Below, in pieces: positions 52,229 through 61,822 of a stretch of DNA of 64,000 bases. The translations under genes were made by a program, and so were the position numbers. The notes under the pieces are model-generated. The model had not been told where the DNA came from. It was given only the letters and a program-made list of their open reading frames with translations, and made no database searches. The stretch's first letter is position 1. Every line of letters begins with the position of its first letter. This DNA comes from Syntrophaceae bacterium UBA2280 (GTDB lineage Bacteria > Desulfobacterota > Syntrophia > Syntrophales > Smithellaceae), in NCBI GenBank assembly GCA_002347685.1, contig DDWS01000066.1, positions 178,360-242,359 of the forward strand. The letters are read 5' to 3'.

Positions 52229-53260
52229 ATGAAGAAAGGGTTTTTTTCTGTAGCACTATCAACGTTCATTGCCTCATTGTTTTTCGTATTCGGAGGCACG
52301 TCGTCAGCCACAGCGCAGACCATACTGAGCTATAGCATCTTTTTCCCGGCCACACACGCTCAGGCCAAAGCCGGAGAAGACTGGGCCCGGGAGATCGAAA
52401 AACGCACGGGCGGAAAGGTTAAAATTAACATCTTTGCCGGCGGATCGTTAACGCCGGCCGACCAGTGCTATGACGGTGTGGTCAAGGGAATTACCGATAT
52501 CGGCATGTCCCTTTTCGCATACACCCGCGGCCGTTTTCCGCTTATGGAAGCGCTCGATCTGCCGATGGGTTATCCCAGCGGCATGGTCGCCACCCGGACT
52601 GCCAATGATTTTGTCAAAAAAATGAATCCCAAGGAGCTCGATGACGTCAAAGTTCTGTATCTGCACGCGCACGGCCCCGGCCTGCTTCACACCCAGAAAC
52701 CGATCAGCAGCATGGCTGATCTCAAAGGCATGAAAATCAGATCAACAGGCCTCAGCGCGAAAATCGTAGAAAACCTGGGCGGCGTCCCCGTTTCCATGCC
52801 GCAGGGAGGTACTTACGAAGCGCTCCAAAAAGGCGTTGTGCAGGGCACACTGGCACCGATGGAAACCTTGAAAGGATGGAAGCAGGCGCAGGTGGTTAAG
52901 CACACAACCGATTGTTCCAATATCGGCTACACCACCGCGATGTTTGTCGTGATGAATAAAAGAAAATGGAACGCCCTGCCGGAAGATGTAAAAAAAGTAT
53001 TCGATGACGTCAGCCGCGAATGGATCGCTGTGGCCGGCAAAGCCTGGGACGATGCGGATGTGGAAGGACATGAATACGCCAAAGAACTGGGCAACACGAC
53101 CATCAAACTCTCCGCGAAGGAAGCCGCATTGTGGGAACAGGCTGTCCGTCCTGTGGTCGACGGCTACATCAAAGACATGGACAGCAAGGGCCTTCCCGGA
53201 AAACAGGCAGTTCGGGAAGTCGAAAGTCTCATTCATAAATACTCGGAAGCTAAAAAGTAA
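52229..53260 (+). CDS. dctP: TRAP transporter solute-binding protein (DctP family)
   Basis: 343-residue periplasmic binding protein with signal peptide (KKGFFSVALSTFIASLFF...ATAQ). Typical DctP features: DWAREIEKRTGGKVKI and GITDIGMS early, and MKIRSTG near residue 170 with the Arg that usually holds a carboxylate. The ligand is therefore probably an organic acid, but its identity cannot be read. AGAGGGGG precedes the ATG. It is followed by the two membrane subunits. Confidence 0.93.
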   Translation: MKKGFFSVALSTFIASLFFVFGGTSSATAQTILSYSIFFPATHAQAKAGEDWAREIEKRTGGKVKINIFAGGSLTPADQCYDGVVKGITDIGMSLFAYTRGRFPLMEALDLPMGYPSGMVATRTANDFVKKMNPKELDDVKVLYLHAHGPGLLHTQKPISSMADLKGMKIRSTGLSAKIVENLGGVPVSMPQGGTYEALQKGVVQGTLAPMETLKGWKQAQVVKHTTDCSNIGYTTAMFVVMNKRKWNALPEDVKKVFDDVSREWIAVAGKAWDDADVEGHEYAKELGNTTIKLSAKEAALWEQAVRPVVDGYIKDMDSKGLPGKQAVREVESLIHKYSEAKK

Positions 53261-53274
53261 CTATTTGGAAATTC

Positions 53275-53760
53275 ATGCTCAGTCCGACAAAATACATCGC
53301 GCGCGCAGGCAGCGGTTTCAACACCATTGCCTGCGTCGCGCTTCTTTCCATGATGTTGCTTTCCACAGCCGACGTCATTTTGCGCTTATTCAACAGACCC
53401 ATTCCAGGAACTTATGAACTGGTAGGTTTTCTGGGCACCGTGATCGTCTCATTCGCCCTGGCGTATACCTCCATGGAAAAAGGCCATATTGCCGTTGAGA
53501 TTCTCGTAAGCAGACTGCCGCAGCGCATACAATTAGCCATTGAGACTTTCACCAATTTCCTGAGTTTCATCCTTTTTGGATTGATTGCCTGTCAGGCTTT
53601 CATTTACGCCCTCGATATCAGGAAAAGCGGCGAAGTCTCCCTGACGCTTCAAATGCCGGTGCATCCGTTCCTTTTCGGAATGGCAGCGGGATTTGCTCTT
53701 TTATCCATCCTTCTGGTCGCTGACTTCATCACATCTTTTCGCAGGACGGTTTCCCGATGA
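53275..53760 (+). CDS. dctQ: TRAP transporter small membrane subunit (DctQ)
   Basis: 161 residues with four membrane helices, including ACVALLSMMLLSTADVILRLF (first helix, ending in the family's R-F/N-P region RPIPGTYELVGFLG) and FLFGMAAGFALLSILLVAD. It overlaps the large subunit gene by ATGA, fitting a fixed ratio. Confidence 0.92.
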   Translation: MLSPTKYIARAGSGFNTIACVALLSMMLLSTADVILRLFNRPIPGTYELVGFLGTVIVSFALAYTSMEKGHIAVEILVSRLPQRIQLAIETFTNFLSFILFGLIACQAFIYALDIRKSGEVSLTLQMPVHPFLFGMAAGFALLSILLVADFITSFRRTVSR

Positions 53761-55058
53761 CTCCTACAATGGCCGGTATAATCGGCTTTGCCATCCTGAT
53801 TATTCTGATGTTTTTAAGAATGCCGGTAGGCTTTGTCATGGCCATCGTCGGCTACCTGGGATTTGGCTACATCATTTCCTGGAGTGCCGCGTCGAGTCTT
53901 GTCATTCGCGACTTTTACTCAACATTCAGCGCTTACAATTTAACAGTGATCCCTTTGTTTGTTCTGATGGGTCAGGTGGCTTTCCATTCAGGAATCAGTG
54001 GCAGGCTCTTCAACGCAGCCCATAAATTTTTCGGCCATCTTCCCGGCGGTCTGGCGATTGCAACCATCGGTGCATGTGCCGGATTTTCAGCAGTCTGCGG
54101 ATCCACCAGCGCGACCGCCGCAACCATGGCCTCCGTGACGCTTCCGGAAATGAAAAAGTACAAATATGATCCCGCGCTGGCGACAGGCGTGGTTACCGCT
54201 GGCGGCAGCCTGGGAATTTTGATTCCGCCGAGTACGATCTTCATCATTTACGGTATTATGACCGAGCAATCCATCGGCGAGCTTTTTATGGCGGGGATTG
54301 TCCCGGGCATACTGCTGTCCTGTTTCTTCGTTCTTTCCATCTTAATCTGGACATATTTTCGCCCGGACATCGGACCGCGCGGCCCCAAAACGACATGGGG
54401 TGAAAAATTCAGATCCCTGTCCGGCCTCATCGAAACCCTCGTATTGTTCATTTTAGTCATGGGCGGACTCTTTGCCGGGTTTTTCACGCCCACGGAAGCT
54501 GCCAGTATCGGCGCTTTCGGAACAATCATCATTGCACTCATCGGCCGCCATCTCACATGGAAAGGATTCAAAAACTCGCTGTATGACACAACGCGTATTA
54601 CCTGCATGATCTTCGTCGTGGTCGCCGGCGCCACGGTCTTCGGACATTTTCTGGCCGTTACGCGCATCCCCGCGGACATCGGTTTCTTCGTTTCCGAACT
54701 TCAATACCACCCGATGATCATTATGGGCATCATTATCCTGATCTACTTGCTTTTGGGGTGCCTGATGGATTCGCTGGCCATGATCATGCTGACCATTCCC
54801 ATTTTTTATCCGGTGATTCTGACTCTGGGCTTCGATCCGATCTGGTTCGGGGTTATCATCGTTGTTGTTTCGGGAATGGGCGTGATTACACCGCCGGTCG
54901 GCATTAACGCCTATGTCGTCGCGGGTGTCGCCCGGGACGTGCCGTTGCATGTCATCTTCAAAGGATCCCTGCACATGCTTTACGCCATGATCGCTCTGGC
55001 TATTCTCTTGATCATCTTCCCGCAGATTGTGACTTTCCTGCCGCAGATGTTAAGGTAA
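53757..55058 (+). CDS. dctM: TRAP transporter large membrane subunit (DctM)
   Basis: 433-residue, about twelve-helix permease that imports the substrate with an ion gradient. Family motifs include PLFVLMGQVAFHSGIS, GFSAVCGSTSATAATMA (near 105), GGSLGILIPPSTIFIIYG (near 148), FFTPTEAASIGAFG and GMGVITPPVGINAYV near the C-terminus. It completes the dctPQM operon. Confidence 0.95.
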   Translation: MTPTMAGIIGFAILIILMFLRMPVGFVMAIVGYLGFGYIISWSAASSLVIRDFYSTFSAYNLTVIPLFVLMGQVAFHSGISGRLFNAAHKFFGHLPGGLAIATIGACAGFSAVCGSTSATAATMASVTLPEMKKYKYDPALATGVVTAGGSLGILIPPSTIFIIYGIMTEQSIGELFMAGIVPGILLSCFFVLSILIWTYFRPDIGPRGPKTTWGEKFRSLSGLIETLVLFILVMGGLFAGFFTPTEAASIGAFGTIIIALIGRHLTWKGFKNSLYDTTRITCMIFVVVAGATVFGHFLAVTRIPADIGFFVSELQYHPMIIMGIIILIYLLLGCLMDSLAMIMLTIPIFYPVILTLGFDPIWFGVIIVVVSGMGVITPPVGINAYVVAGVARDVPLHVIFKGSLHMLYAMIALAILLIIFPQIVTFLPQMLR

Positions 55059-55118
55059 GCTCAAACCCGCGACACCCTTGCCGTCGGCTAACTCTTCCCC
55101 TTGCCGGGTGAGTAGTGG

Positions 55119-55160
55119 ACTCGCACCACCAAGTTTGTGCGCCCTGCCGGGCGCACCACT
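55119..55160. repeat. REP-like hairpin element, copy 1
   Basis: Contains the perfect hairpin GTGCGCCC-TGCC-GGGCGCAC (55136-55155), preceded by a short run with GTGGACTCGCACCACCAAG. The sequence near the end of the window (63931) has the same plan: an A/C-rich lead, TTTGTGC, and a GC-rich hairpin. No T-run follows, so it is not called a terminator. Confidence 0.45.
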
Positions 55161-55162
55161 AT

Positions 55163-55196
55163 AAAAAAAGCCCTGTCATTTGACAGGGCTTTTTTA
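55163..55196. terminator. Bidirectional terminator between dctM and pckG
   Basis: AAGCCCTGTC-ATTT-GACAGGGCTT with A-run before and T-run after, placed between two convergent genes; it can serve both. Confidence 0.92.
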
Positions 55197-55211
55197 CCTT
55201 ATGGAAAAGAA

Positions 55212-57074
55212 TCAGGCGAATTCGCCGGGGGGGATGACGGATTTACCGAACTTTTCTAATGCCCCCGTCAGGCGGTTTCTCAGCATCTCCAGGATCACGT
55301 AAAACTCATCTGGAATATTATCCTCTTCCCTGTATGCTTTTTCCACGCGGTCCAGTTTCTCTAAGAATTTATCGATCCGGATAGAGAACTGTTTATCATA
55401 ATCCTCGCGTGAAAACTTCTTTTCAAAGATCTTCTTAAACAGTTTGGCGATGTCTTCATATTTCGGGATATAACCAACCGGCGTTTCAATCGCGCCGTAC
55501 TCACCGTGAACACGTCCTTCCATCCACATAAGCCACACCTTTTTATCCACTTTCTCGTTTAGGAATTTGCCGTCCTCTTTCAGAAAGTAATTTGTAGCAA
55601 AAACCACCGGCTTGACAATTAACCGATCACCGAATTTCAGATGATTTTTCAGATATGTCCCCAGAGGCACAACCAGAAAATCGAGATTGGCCATCGGCGA
55701 CAATTCTCGAACGCCTACCGCACCAATGGTCGCGGCGGTGGTTTCAGACTCCAGTGAAGCGCCGATAAACATGCCGTGCGCCCAGTCAAAGCTCTGATAA
55801 ACAGGCACAGATGTATCGGAATCGCGCCCGCCGTAAATGACACCACTGATGGGCACACCTTCCGGATCATAGAGTTTGGGGTCCACGTTTTTGAGTTCAC
55901 TCAGACGAATGGTGTATCGCGCGTTTTTGTGCGCCAGCAGTATCTCATTTCCTTTTTCGTCCTTCTTGCCTTTTTTCCACGCGCCTGAAAAATTTTCGCC
56001 TTCATCCGGAAGGATCTGGCCCATCCCCAGCCAGTATGGCTTGTCGTCCTTCACCAGCACGTTGGAAATGATCAGCTCGCGCGGCGTGGTCAAAGCCTCG
56101 TAAATAACCGGATCATCAACGGGATTGACATCTTCGATGATCCCGAAAATCCCCTGTTCGATGTTGACTGCATAAGCCTTGCCGTCATCGGCATGCCGGA
56201 TATAGGCAATATCATCGCCCACAATCTGCTGACCGGGAACCATCGCGGTAGAGGTTTTGCCGCAGGCGCTGGGAAACGCGCCGGTAAAATAGGTCACGCG
56301 TTTTTTATCTTCAGGCTTCACGCCCATGATGAACATGTGTTCGGTCAGCCAGTCTTCCTTATTGGCTTTGTAGATCGCGAGCCTGAGCGCCAGTTTCTTC
56401 AATCCCACACTGTTGCCCGCATATTGATTATTGACGGTAAGCACCCGTTTGCCCAACACATCGATAAAAATTCTGCGATCCTTGATATTCTTTGTGTTGT
56501 TCCGTTCGTCGAGTTCGCCCGCGGAATGAACAAGATAGAAAAATTCATCGGAACCGTTCAATGATTGAAACTGCTCATAGCCGACCCGGTAGAGCAGATC
56601 TTCACTGTGGGAAACATAGGCGGAATCGGTAATCTGCAGTGCGGCAATGGAAAAGCGAGAATGGCGCGGCCCCAGGCAGAAGAAACGGACAAAACATTCC
56701 TTGCCCTTCATAATGCCGTCCATAATCTCATACACTTCCTTGAGACCTTCCTCACGGTCTTTGACATCAATAATTTTGGAAACCTTCATATCGGGTGTCA
56801 CCAGCAGACAGGTGTTCTTTTTATCGCGTCCCTGATCCTGAATGCCGTCAAAATGCACCGTGTGTCCCGGCATCGACAGCTTTCTTTCCTCGCCGAGTTC
56901 CAGCGCCTGCTGGCGAATGTAAGCAATATCCGTAAAACTGTCGGTAATGACCGACACCTTGGCGGGTTTGCATAGGTTCACATATTCTTCAACAATTCTT
57001 TCCACATGCGGATTGTTGAGTTGCTTGATCTTCTGCAGATTTTCATCGTTCAAGATTGTCTTATCAATGTTCAA
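55212..57074 (-). CDS. pckG: Phosphoenolpyruvate carboxykinase (GTP)
   Basis: 620-residue GTP-dependent enzyme that interconverts oxaloacetate and PEP. The kinase-1a loop FPSACGKTSTAM (near 267), VGDDIAYIRHADDG, the metal/GTP region EDVNPVDDP and the C-terminal FATNYFLKEDG are present; the fold and length match PEPCK-GTP and not the ATP form. The start is TTG at 57074, eight bases after GGGGGA. In a syntroph it would serve gluconeogenesis or anaplerosis. Confidence 0.96.
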   Translation of the reverse strand: MNIDKTILNDENLQKIKQLNNPHVERIVEEYVNLCKPAKVSVITDSFTDIAYIRQQALELGEERKLSMPGHTVHFDGIQDQGRDKKNTCLLVTPDMKVSKIIDVKDREEGLKEVYEIMDGIMKGKECFVRFFCLGPRHSRFSIAALQITDSAYVSHSEDLLYRVGYEQFQSLNGSDEFFYLVHSAGELDERNNTKNIKDRRIFIDVLGKRVLTVNNQYAGNSVGLKKLALRLAIYKANKEDWLTEHMFIMGVKPEDKKRVTYFTGAFPSACGKTSTAMVPGQQIVGDDIAYIRHADDGKAYAVNIEQGIFGIIEDVNPVDDPVIYEALTTPRELIISNVLVKDDKPYWLGMGQILPDEGENFSGAWKKGKKDEKGNEILLAHKNARYTIRLSELKNVDPKLYDPEGVPISGVIYGGRDSDTSVPVYQSFDWAHGMFIGASLESETTAATIGAVGVRELSPMANLDFLVVPLGTYLKNHLKFGDRLIVKPVVFATNYFLKEDGKFLNEKVDKKVWLMWMEGRVHGEYGAIETPVGYIPKYEDIAKLFKKIFEKKFSREDYDKQFSIRIDKFLEKLDRVEKAYREEDNIPDEFYVILEMLRNRLTGALEKFGKSVIPPGEFA

Positions 57075-57404
57075 TTTTACGTCCCCCTGGTTTGACTTTT
57101 ATTGTTGTTCCTGCTTGACATTAAAATCGACCTTGTCGGCATAAAATAAACTCCGTGACTTAAAGATTGAAGTTTGGCTCTGACGTCCTGAAAACCATGG
57201 TAACCGGATGGAAATACCCGCTTACTTGTGCGACCTTAAAGGAAAACACACCAAAAATCAATCAGTATTTGCAAGGACATTTTCATTTTCTCAGGCGACC
57301 GAGTCAGGTTAATCCCCACGAACATCTCCATTATTTGACAGAATAAATCTTTTCATTTAGCCGTCCTTCAAACCAAAAAGGGTCAGCCGGTTTTCTCCGC
57401 TGAT
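57075..57404. other. Intergenic region upstream of pckG
   Basis: No gene was found on either strand. The region must contain the pckG promoter; a weak candidate with poor -35 was seen but not called. Confidence 0.35.
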
Positions 57405-57442
57405 AAAAAACGCAGCCCCAATCACTTGCGGCTGCGTTTTTT
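57405..57442 (-). terminator. Terminator of the basic secreted protein gene
   Basis: CGCAGCC / GGCTGCG stem with a 12-base loop, flanked by A and T runs on either side, about 20 bp after the stop codon. Confidence 0.88.
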
Positions 57443-57462
57443 ATCGCAATATTGATCATTCT

Positions 57463-58050
57463 CTATCGTCGACCGTCCCGGCTTCTGTTTTGCTGGTCTT
57501 TCCCCCGTTTACCCTGCGGTCCGGCCTGTCTGGGCGGCGGACCCTGTTTTCTATATTGATCGGACCTGCCATGCGGCCGCTTCTCCAACCCCCTCACACC
57601 CCAGTGCCGATCCCTTTCCCAATGCCTTCTTTTTTCCCAGTCTTCCCAGTTTCTTTCTGTATAGCCATGCGGCATGCGGCGCTGCTCCCAGCGATGCCCC
57701 TTCCAGCGACGCTCGTAATAGTTCTTGCGCCAACCGGGGGGAACCTTCGAGTAAAAAGAGGGTACACGCTCATAGTAAACCCAACCCCGGTCATGGTGCT
57801 GCGAGCGATACCAGCGCCCTTCCCAGGGACGCCACCACCAGCCGCCATAAAAGAATATATCATCTCTGACATCGGGAGCCACATAGACGTACGTCTCCGG
57901 TATTACGATCAGCTCGGGCGGCGCCGGAAAAACAATCGGCGGTGGCAAAGGAATATTTATGCGGACTTTAACATCGACCTGGGCTAAGCCTGAAACCGGC
58001 ATAAAAACCGCCAGGACCAGAAACGCAATTTTAACAAAGACTTTTTTCAT
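57463..58050 (-). CDS. Secreted basic Trp/Arg-rich protein
   Basis: 195 residues with signal peptide (KKVFVKIAFLVLAVFMPVSGLAQ). A proline-rich stretch (PLPPPIVFPAPPELIVIPETY) is followed by a Trp/Tyr/Arg-rich segment (YGGWWWRPWEGRWYRSQHH) and a basic tail full of Arg, Gln and Gly. It is similar in style to YXWGXW/WXXGXW repeat proteins of the cell envelope; no enzyme motif is visible. The ATG at 58050 follows GGAGAG. Confidence 0.75.
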   Translation of the reverse strand: MKKVFVKIAFLVLAVFMPVSGLAQVDVKVRINIPLPPPIVFPAPPELIVIPETYVYVAPDVRDDIFFYGGWWWRPWEGRWYRSQHHDRGWVYYERVPSFYSKVPPGWRKNYYERRWKGHRWEQRRMPHGYTERNWEDWEKRRHWERDRHWGVRGLEKRPHGRSDQYRKQGPPPRQAGPQGKRGKDQQNRSRDGRR

Positions 58051-58126
58051 TGATTTCTCTCCTTCTTCGTCAAACTGACACAAAAGAATTGAAACGCAGC
58101 GTCATCAACAAGCGCTGCAAAAACGG

Positions 58127-58498
58127 CTACATTTTTTGAGGGATCAATTCGATCCAGTAATCGTCCGGATCATTGATGAAATAAATCCCCATCGCCTTGT
58201 TTTCAAAGCAGATGCAACCCATTTTTTCGTGCAGTGCGTGCGCGGCGGAAAAATCGTCCACCTTAAACGCCAGATGAAATTCATTGTCGCCCAGATAGTA
58301 AGGCTCTTTTCGATCTTTCATCCAGGTCAGTTCCAACTGATGCGACGTCTTTCCATCGCCCAGAAAAACCAGAACAAAACTGCCGTCCGGGGATTCATGC
58401 CGTCTTATCTCCGTGAGCTGCAGTGCTTCTTTGTAGAATGCCAGGCTTTTTTCCAAATCCAGCACATTGAAGTTGTTATGGGCAAATGTGAATTGCAT
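58127..58498 (-). CDS. VOC family protein (glyoxalase I-like)
   Basis: 123-residue metal-dependent vicinal-oxygen-chelate protein. The sequence has the lactoylglutathione-lyase layout: HNNFNVLDLEKSLAFYKEAL, LELTWMKDR, NEFHLAFKVDD and YFINDPDDYWIELIP, with likely metal ligands in the His and Glu of these segments. As anaerobic deltaproteobacteria often lack glutathione, the thiol cofactor is open. Confidence 0.85.
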   Translation of the reverse strand: MQFTFAHNNFNVLDLEKSLAFYKEALQLTEIRRHESPDGSFVLVFLGDGKTSHQLELTWMKDRKEPYYLGDNEFHLAFKVDDFSAAHALHEKMGCICFENKAMGIYFINDPDDYWIELIPQKM

Positions 58499-58504
58499 TT
58501 TTTG

Positions 58505-58729
58505 TCCTTTCCGGATTTTTTACTTTTTTATTGCGTCCAGACCGAATCCGCGACTCTTCATATTGTCGAACTGGTTTGTCGGCAATTCGGCCAACTGTGG
58601 CAGGTGTGCGCCTGAACAAAGCGTCTGTCGACTTTGCGTCCGTCACATCCAGCGCAGCGGTTTCCAAACCTTCCGCCTTGAGATGCCTGATGAACAGCCT
58701 GAAATCAACACCACCGGGTTTTTATTCAT
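58505..58729 (-). pseudogene. Relic of a short-chain dehydrogenase gene
   Basis: The minus strand reads MNKNPVVLISGCSSGI, the nucleotide-binding start of an SDR protein, and then loses frame. Another frame has HLKAEGLETAALDVTDAKST, the region that normally follows about 20 residues later. The catalytic part is gone. About 220 bp remain of an original of about 800 bp, so this is a decayed gene. Confidence 0.55.
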
Positions 58730-58804
58730 GAAAGTGCCTCCCGGGGGATCTGTGACAGGATTACCTTCACTATATAAAGCATCGGCGCATTTCGCAAATG
58801 ATAT

Positions 58805-60211
58805 TTAAGGGGTCATCCTGCGGGATTTACCAAACAGGAAGAGTAACAGCGCGGACAGGGAAGACAGGCCGCCAATCACATTCGAAAGAACAGGGGCCAG
58901 ACTCAAGCCGATCGGCGCCTGCAAAATGAAGGAAACACTGACCGCCGTCATTCCTGCCGCCGGAATCGAGGCAATCCAGTGGCACTTGCCCTGTTTTTTG
59001 AGATAAATGGCCGCCGCCCACAGCACCAGCATCGCAAGCGTCTGATTGCTCCAGCCGAAATAGCGCCATATCATTTCGAAATCCTGAAAAGAAATGATAA
59101 AGGCCACAATAAAGAGCGGTACGGCAAGCATCAGGCGCTTTGCCGCCTTATTCTGCGGAAAGCGGAAAGTTTCAGCCAGAATCAGGCGCGTGGACCGGAA
59201 AGCCGTATCGCCGGACGTGATCGGCAGGACAATCACCCCCAGAATGGCCAACCCGCCGCCGACCGGGCCAAGCAGGCTGTTGCAGACCTGACTGACCACC
59301 AGGGATGGAGACCCCGCCTGGATGACGGCATTAAGGTCTGCCGGATTCTGATAGAAAGACATGCCGGCGGTCGCCCACACCAGTGCGATCACCCCTTCGG
59401 CGATCATCGCGCCGTAAAACACGAGACGCCCCCGGGATTCATTCTGGATGCAGCGGGCCATAATCGGGGACTGCGTGGAATGAAACCCGCTGATCGCACC
59501 GCAGGAAAGCGTGATAAACAAAAGCGGCCAAATCGGCAGTCCTTGTGGATGGGTGTTGACCGTAAAATCCAGATTGGGAAGCACGGGAAAATCTGCAGCG
59601 GCCATCCCGACGATCACGGCTACCGTCATAAACAAAAGCAAAGCGCCAAACAGGGGATAGAATCTGCCGATTATCTTATCAATGGGCAGAATCGTCGCCA
59701 GGAAATAGTAGACAAAAATGCAGATCACCCAAATATAGACGGGCAGGCCGATCAGATTGCCCAGAAGTTTGGCCGGGCCCAGCACAAAAACCACACCCAC
59801 TAAAAGCAACAGCAAAACCGAGAACAGACGCAATACCCATCGCGTTTTCGTCCCCATGAACTCGCCGACCACTTCAGGAATCGACGCCCCCCTGCTGCGC
59901 AATGAAAGCATGCCGCTTGCGTAATCATGCACCGCGCCGGCAAAAATGGCGCCGAAAACAATCCACAAGAGCGCCACCGGCCCGTATAACGCACCGAGAA
60001 TCGGCCCGAATATCGGCCCGATACCGGCAATGTTCAGAAGCTGAATAAAAAACACCTTCCAGGTGGGCAGGGGCATGTAGTCCACGCCGTCGGCCATTGT
60101 GGCGGCCGGCGTGGGATTTTGAGAATTCGGGCCGAAAACGCGATTGACAAAAAAACCGTACGTGAAATAGCCGACCACAAGAAGGGCTATGCACAAAAAT
60201 AAGTAAAGCAT
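58805..60211 (-). CDS. cstA: CstA family carbon-starvation/peptide or pyruvate transporter
   Basis: 468-residue inner-membrane transporter with about twelve helices. The CstA pattern includes GIGPIFGPILGALYGPVALLWI near 65, LRSRGASIPEVVG, CGAISGFHSTQSPIMARCI (near 235) and LPITSGDTAFRSTRLIL (near 330). The family imports peptides or pyruvate. The start at 60211 begins with a normal first helix; 15 further codons upstream are open with a TTG start but lack family sequence. Confidence 0.9.
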   Translation of the reverse strand: MLYLFLCIALLVVGYFTYGFFVNRVFGPNSQNPTPAATMADGVDYMPLPTWKVFFIQLLNIAGIGPIFGPILGALYGPVALLWIVFGAIFAGAVHDYASGMLSLRSRGASIPEVVGEFMGTKTRWVLRLFSVLLLLLVGVVFVLGPAKLLGNLIGLPVYIWVICIFVYYFLATILPIDKIIGRFYPLFGALLLFMTVAVIVGMAAADFPVLPNLDFTVNTHPQGLPIWPLLFITLSCGAISGFHSTQSPIMARCIQNESRGRLVFYGAMIAEGVIALVWATAGMSFYQNPADLNAVIQAGSPSLVVSQVCNSLLGPVGGGLAILGVIVLPITSGDTAFRSTRLILAETFRFPQNKAAKRLMLAVPLFIVAFIISFQDFEMIWRYFGWSNQTLAMLVLWAAAIYLKKQGKCHWIASIPAAGMTAVSVSFILQAPIGLSLAPVLSNVIGGLSSLSALLLFLFGKSRRMTP

Positions 60212-60349
60212 AAAGAGAGCCGACACTTTCCGATGTATTCTACCTGATCTTGTCAATCGGAAGACATCCGCGCGAACTTGAGTCTATCTTCTACCACAAA
60301 GCCGAATACGGAGCATCATCATGACTTTCCGATCCGCAGGGTCTTTGGA

Positions 60350-61009
60350 TTAATCCGCCGGATAAGCGACGGCCTGAACCAGAATAACTTTTTGCGAGTC
60401 GCGAAGCTTCATCTCTTTTGCCAGTGCCTCTTTATTGAAATAAGCGCGCACGCCTGTGGCCAGCCCTTCTGATGCGCAATACAGATAAACATTCTGGGAA
60501 ATAAAACCCGTATCCACGGCGGAATACATTCTCTTATCTTCATCGCCGGTCCTCATACCCATCCGGGAGTAGTCCGCCACATAGATCAGTTGAACCGGCG
60601 CGCCCACAATCAAGCCTCTTGACGGCTGCAGCAAGTGGGCCGTATTCTTGCGCAGGTCGGCCCTGAGCACAGGATCCAGCGTGTGGGTTTTGGCGTTATA
60701 AAGATAGAGTCCGTCCTCCATCGCTACATAGACATCAATTTCCTGCCAGTTGTGTGCCGTGGGTGCCGTGCGCTTGCCGCTGTCCACCCGGCTGATCCCC
60801 GCCGCCGCCCACAACAGATTGGAAAGCACTTCCGCCGGAAGCTTCTCCGTGGCAAACATCCGGTCCGTCTTGCGATCCTTCAAAGCCTGCATCAGCGGCT
60901 TCCCGCCTTTTGTATCCGGCGGCGGAAGTTTAATCGGAGTCAGATCGGTGGCAAGGGCTGTGGAAATGAAACAAAATAAAACGACGATGAGGAGTACTAT
61001 TTTTTTCAT
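60350..61009 (-). CDS. Exported SagB-type nitroreductase-like protein
   Basis: 219 residues with signal peptide (KKIVLLIVVLFCFISTALA). The mature part matches SagB/ThcOx FMN-dependent oxidoreductases: LKDRKTDRMFATEKLPAEVLSNLLWAAAG, then SGKRTAPTAHNWQEIDVYV and the C-terminal EGLATGVRAYFNKEAL. These enzymes usually oxidise or reduce small molecules; an exported form is less common. GGAGG precedes the ATG at 61009. No partner gene for peptide cyclisation is nearby. Confidence 0.85.
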   Translation of the reverse strand: MKKIVLLIVVLFCFISTALATDLTPIKLPPPDTKGGKPLMQALKDRKTDRMFATEKLPAEVLSNLLWAAAGISRVDSGKRTAPTAHNWQEIDVYVAMEDGLYLYNAKTHTLDPVLRADLRKNTAHLLQPSRGLIVGAPVQLIYVADYSRMGMRTGDEDKRMYSAVDTGFISQNVYLYCASEGLATGVRAYFNKEALAKEMKLRDSQKVILVQAVAYPAD

Positions 61010-61151
61010 TGAAACCTCCAATTGGCTGAAAACTCTTTTATAAATAAGGCTCACACAATTCATACACACTTGAGGTTGAACAATTTTTACCGAATCTAGT
61101 CCTTTTTCTTTCATTATTTTTCTATTCTGTACATGACCAAACGCGGATAGG

Positions 61152-61751
61152 TTATTTTTTGTCGAGAATATTGCGGAAGATTTCTATCGGCTGGGCGCCG
61201 ATGATTTTGTACTGGTTGTTGATGATAAAAAGAGGCACACCCGTTAAACCGATCAAGCGCCCTTCCCTTCCTGCGTCCTCCAGACGAGCCGCATAACGGC
61301 CATCGTTCACGGTTTTGAGCATTTCCCCGGCATCCAAATGGCTTTCTGCGGCAAGGGATGCAATCACATCCGGATTGCCGATATCTTTTCCTTCGGTAAA
61401 ATAGGCGTGGAATATTTTCTCATGAAATGTGTCATAAAAGCCCATATCACGGGAAAATTCAGAGGCCATCAGCGCCAGCTTCGAATTGGAGAGAATCGAC
61501 AGGTCGCCGAAAGCAACACCCGCGTCTTTCCCGCGCGCGCGCAGCTGCTCGATAAATGAAGAAAGATCTTGAGCCTTGAAGCGCCTGGAAAGCAGCATGC
61601 CTTGAGGCGGCGTTTCCGGATGCAATTCATAGCTCACCCAATGGTCATCAATGGGATATTCTTTCTTCAACTGATCGACAATGCCCTTGCCGATATAACA
61701 AAAGGGTCAGATGTAGTCGGAAAATATTCTGAACGTTGACTTTTCAACCAT
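61152..61751 (-). CDS. FrnE/DsbA-like thiol-disulfide oxidoreductase, selenocysteine-containing
   Basis: 199 residues when the in-frame TGA at 61709-61707 is read as selenocysteine (residue 15). The protein begins MVEKSTFRIFSDYI, then Sec, then PFCYIGKGIVDQLKK. FrnE/DsbA-fold proteins have CPWCYIG at this place, so Sec replaces the first, attacking Cys of the CxxC. The rest is family-like (YELHPETPPQG, AYFTEGKDIGNPDV, LTGVPLFIINNQYKIIGAQ with cis-Pro). GAGAGG precedes the ATG. A near-perfect SECIS-like hairpin lies 13 bases after the TGA. Normal annotation would cut off the active site. Confidence 0.9.
61674..61694 (-). promoter_or_regulatory. SECIS-like hairpin of the FrnE-like selenoprotein
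   Basis: On the minus strand AUCGGCAA pairs fully with UUGUCGAU (one G-U) around the five-base loop GGGCA. The loop guanines are about 20 bases after the UGA, the right distance for SelB-dependent decoding in bacteria. Confidence 0.8.
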
Positions 61752-61822
61752 TTTCTAACCTCTCATCCGGTTCGGTTTTGTGACTTAAGTGTGCCTGCAC
61801 CTGTTGCCCCGATCTTTCGGTA

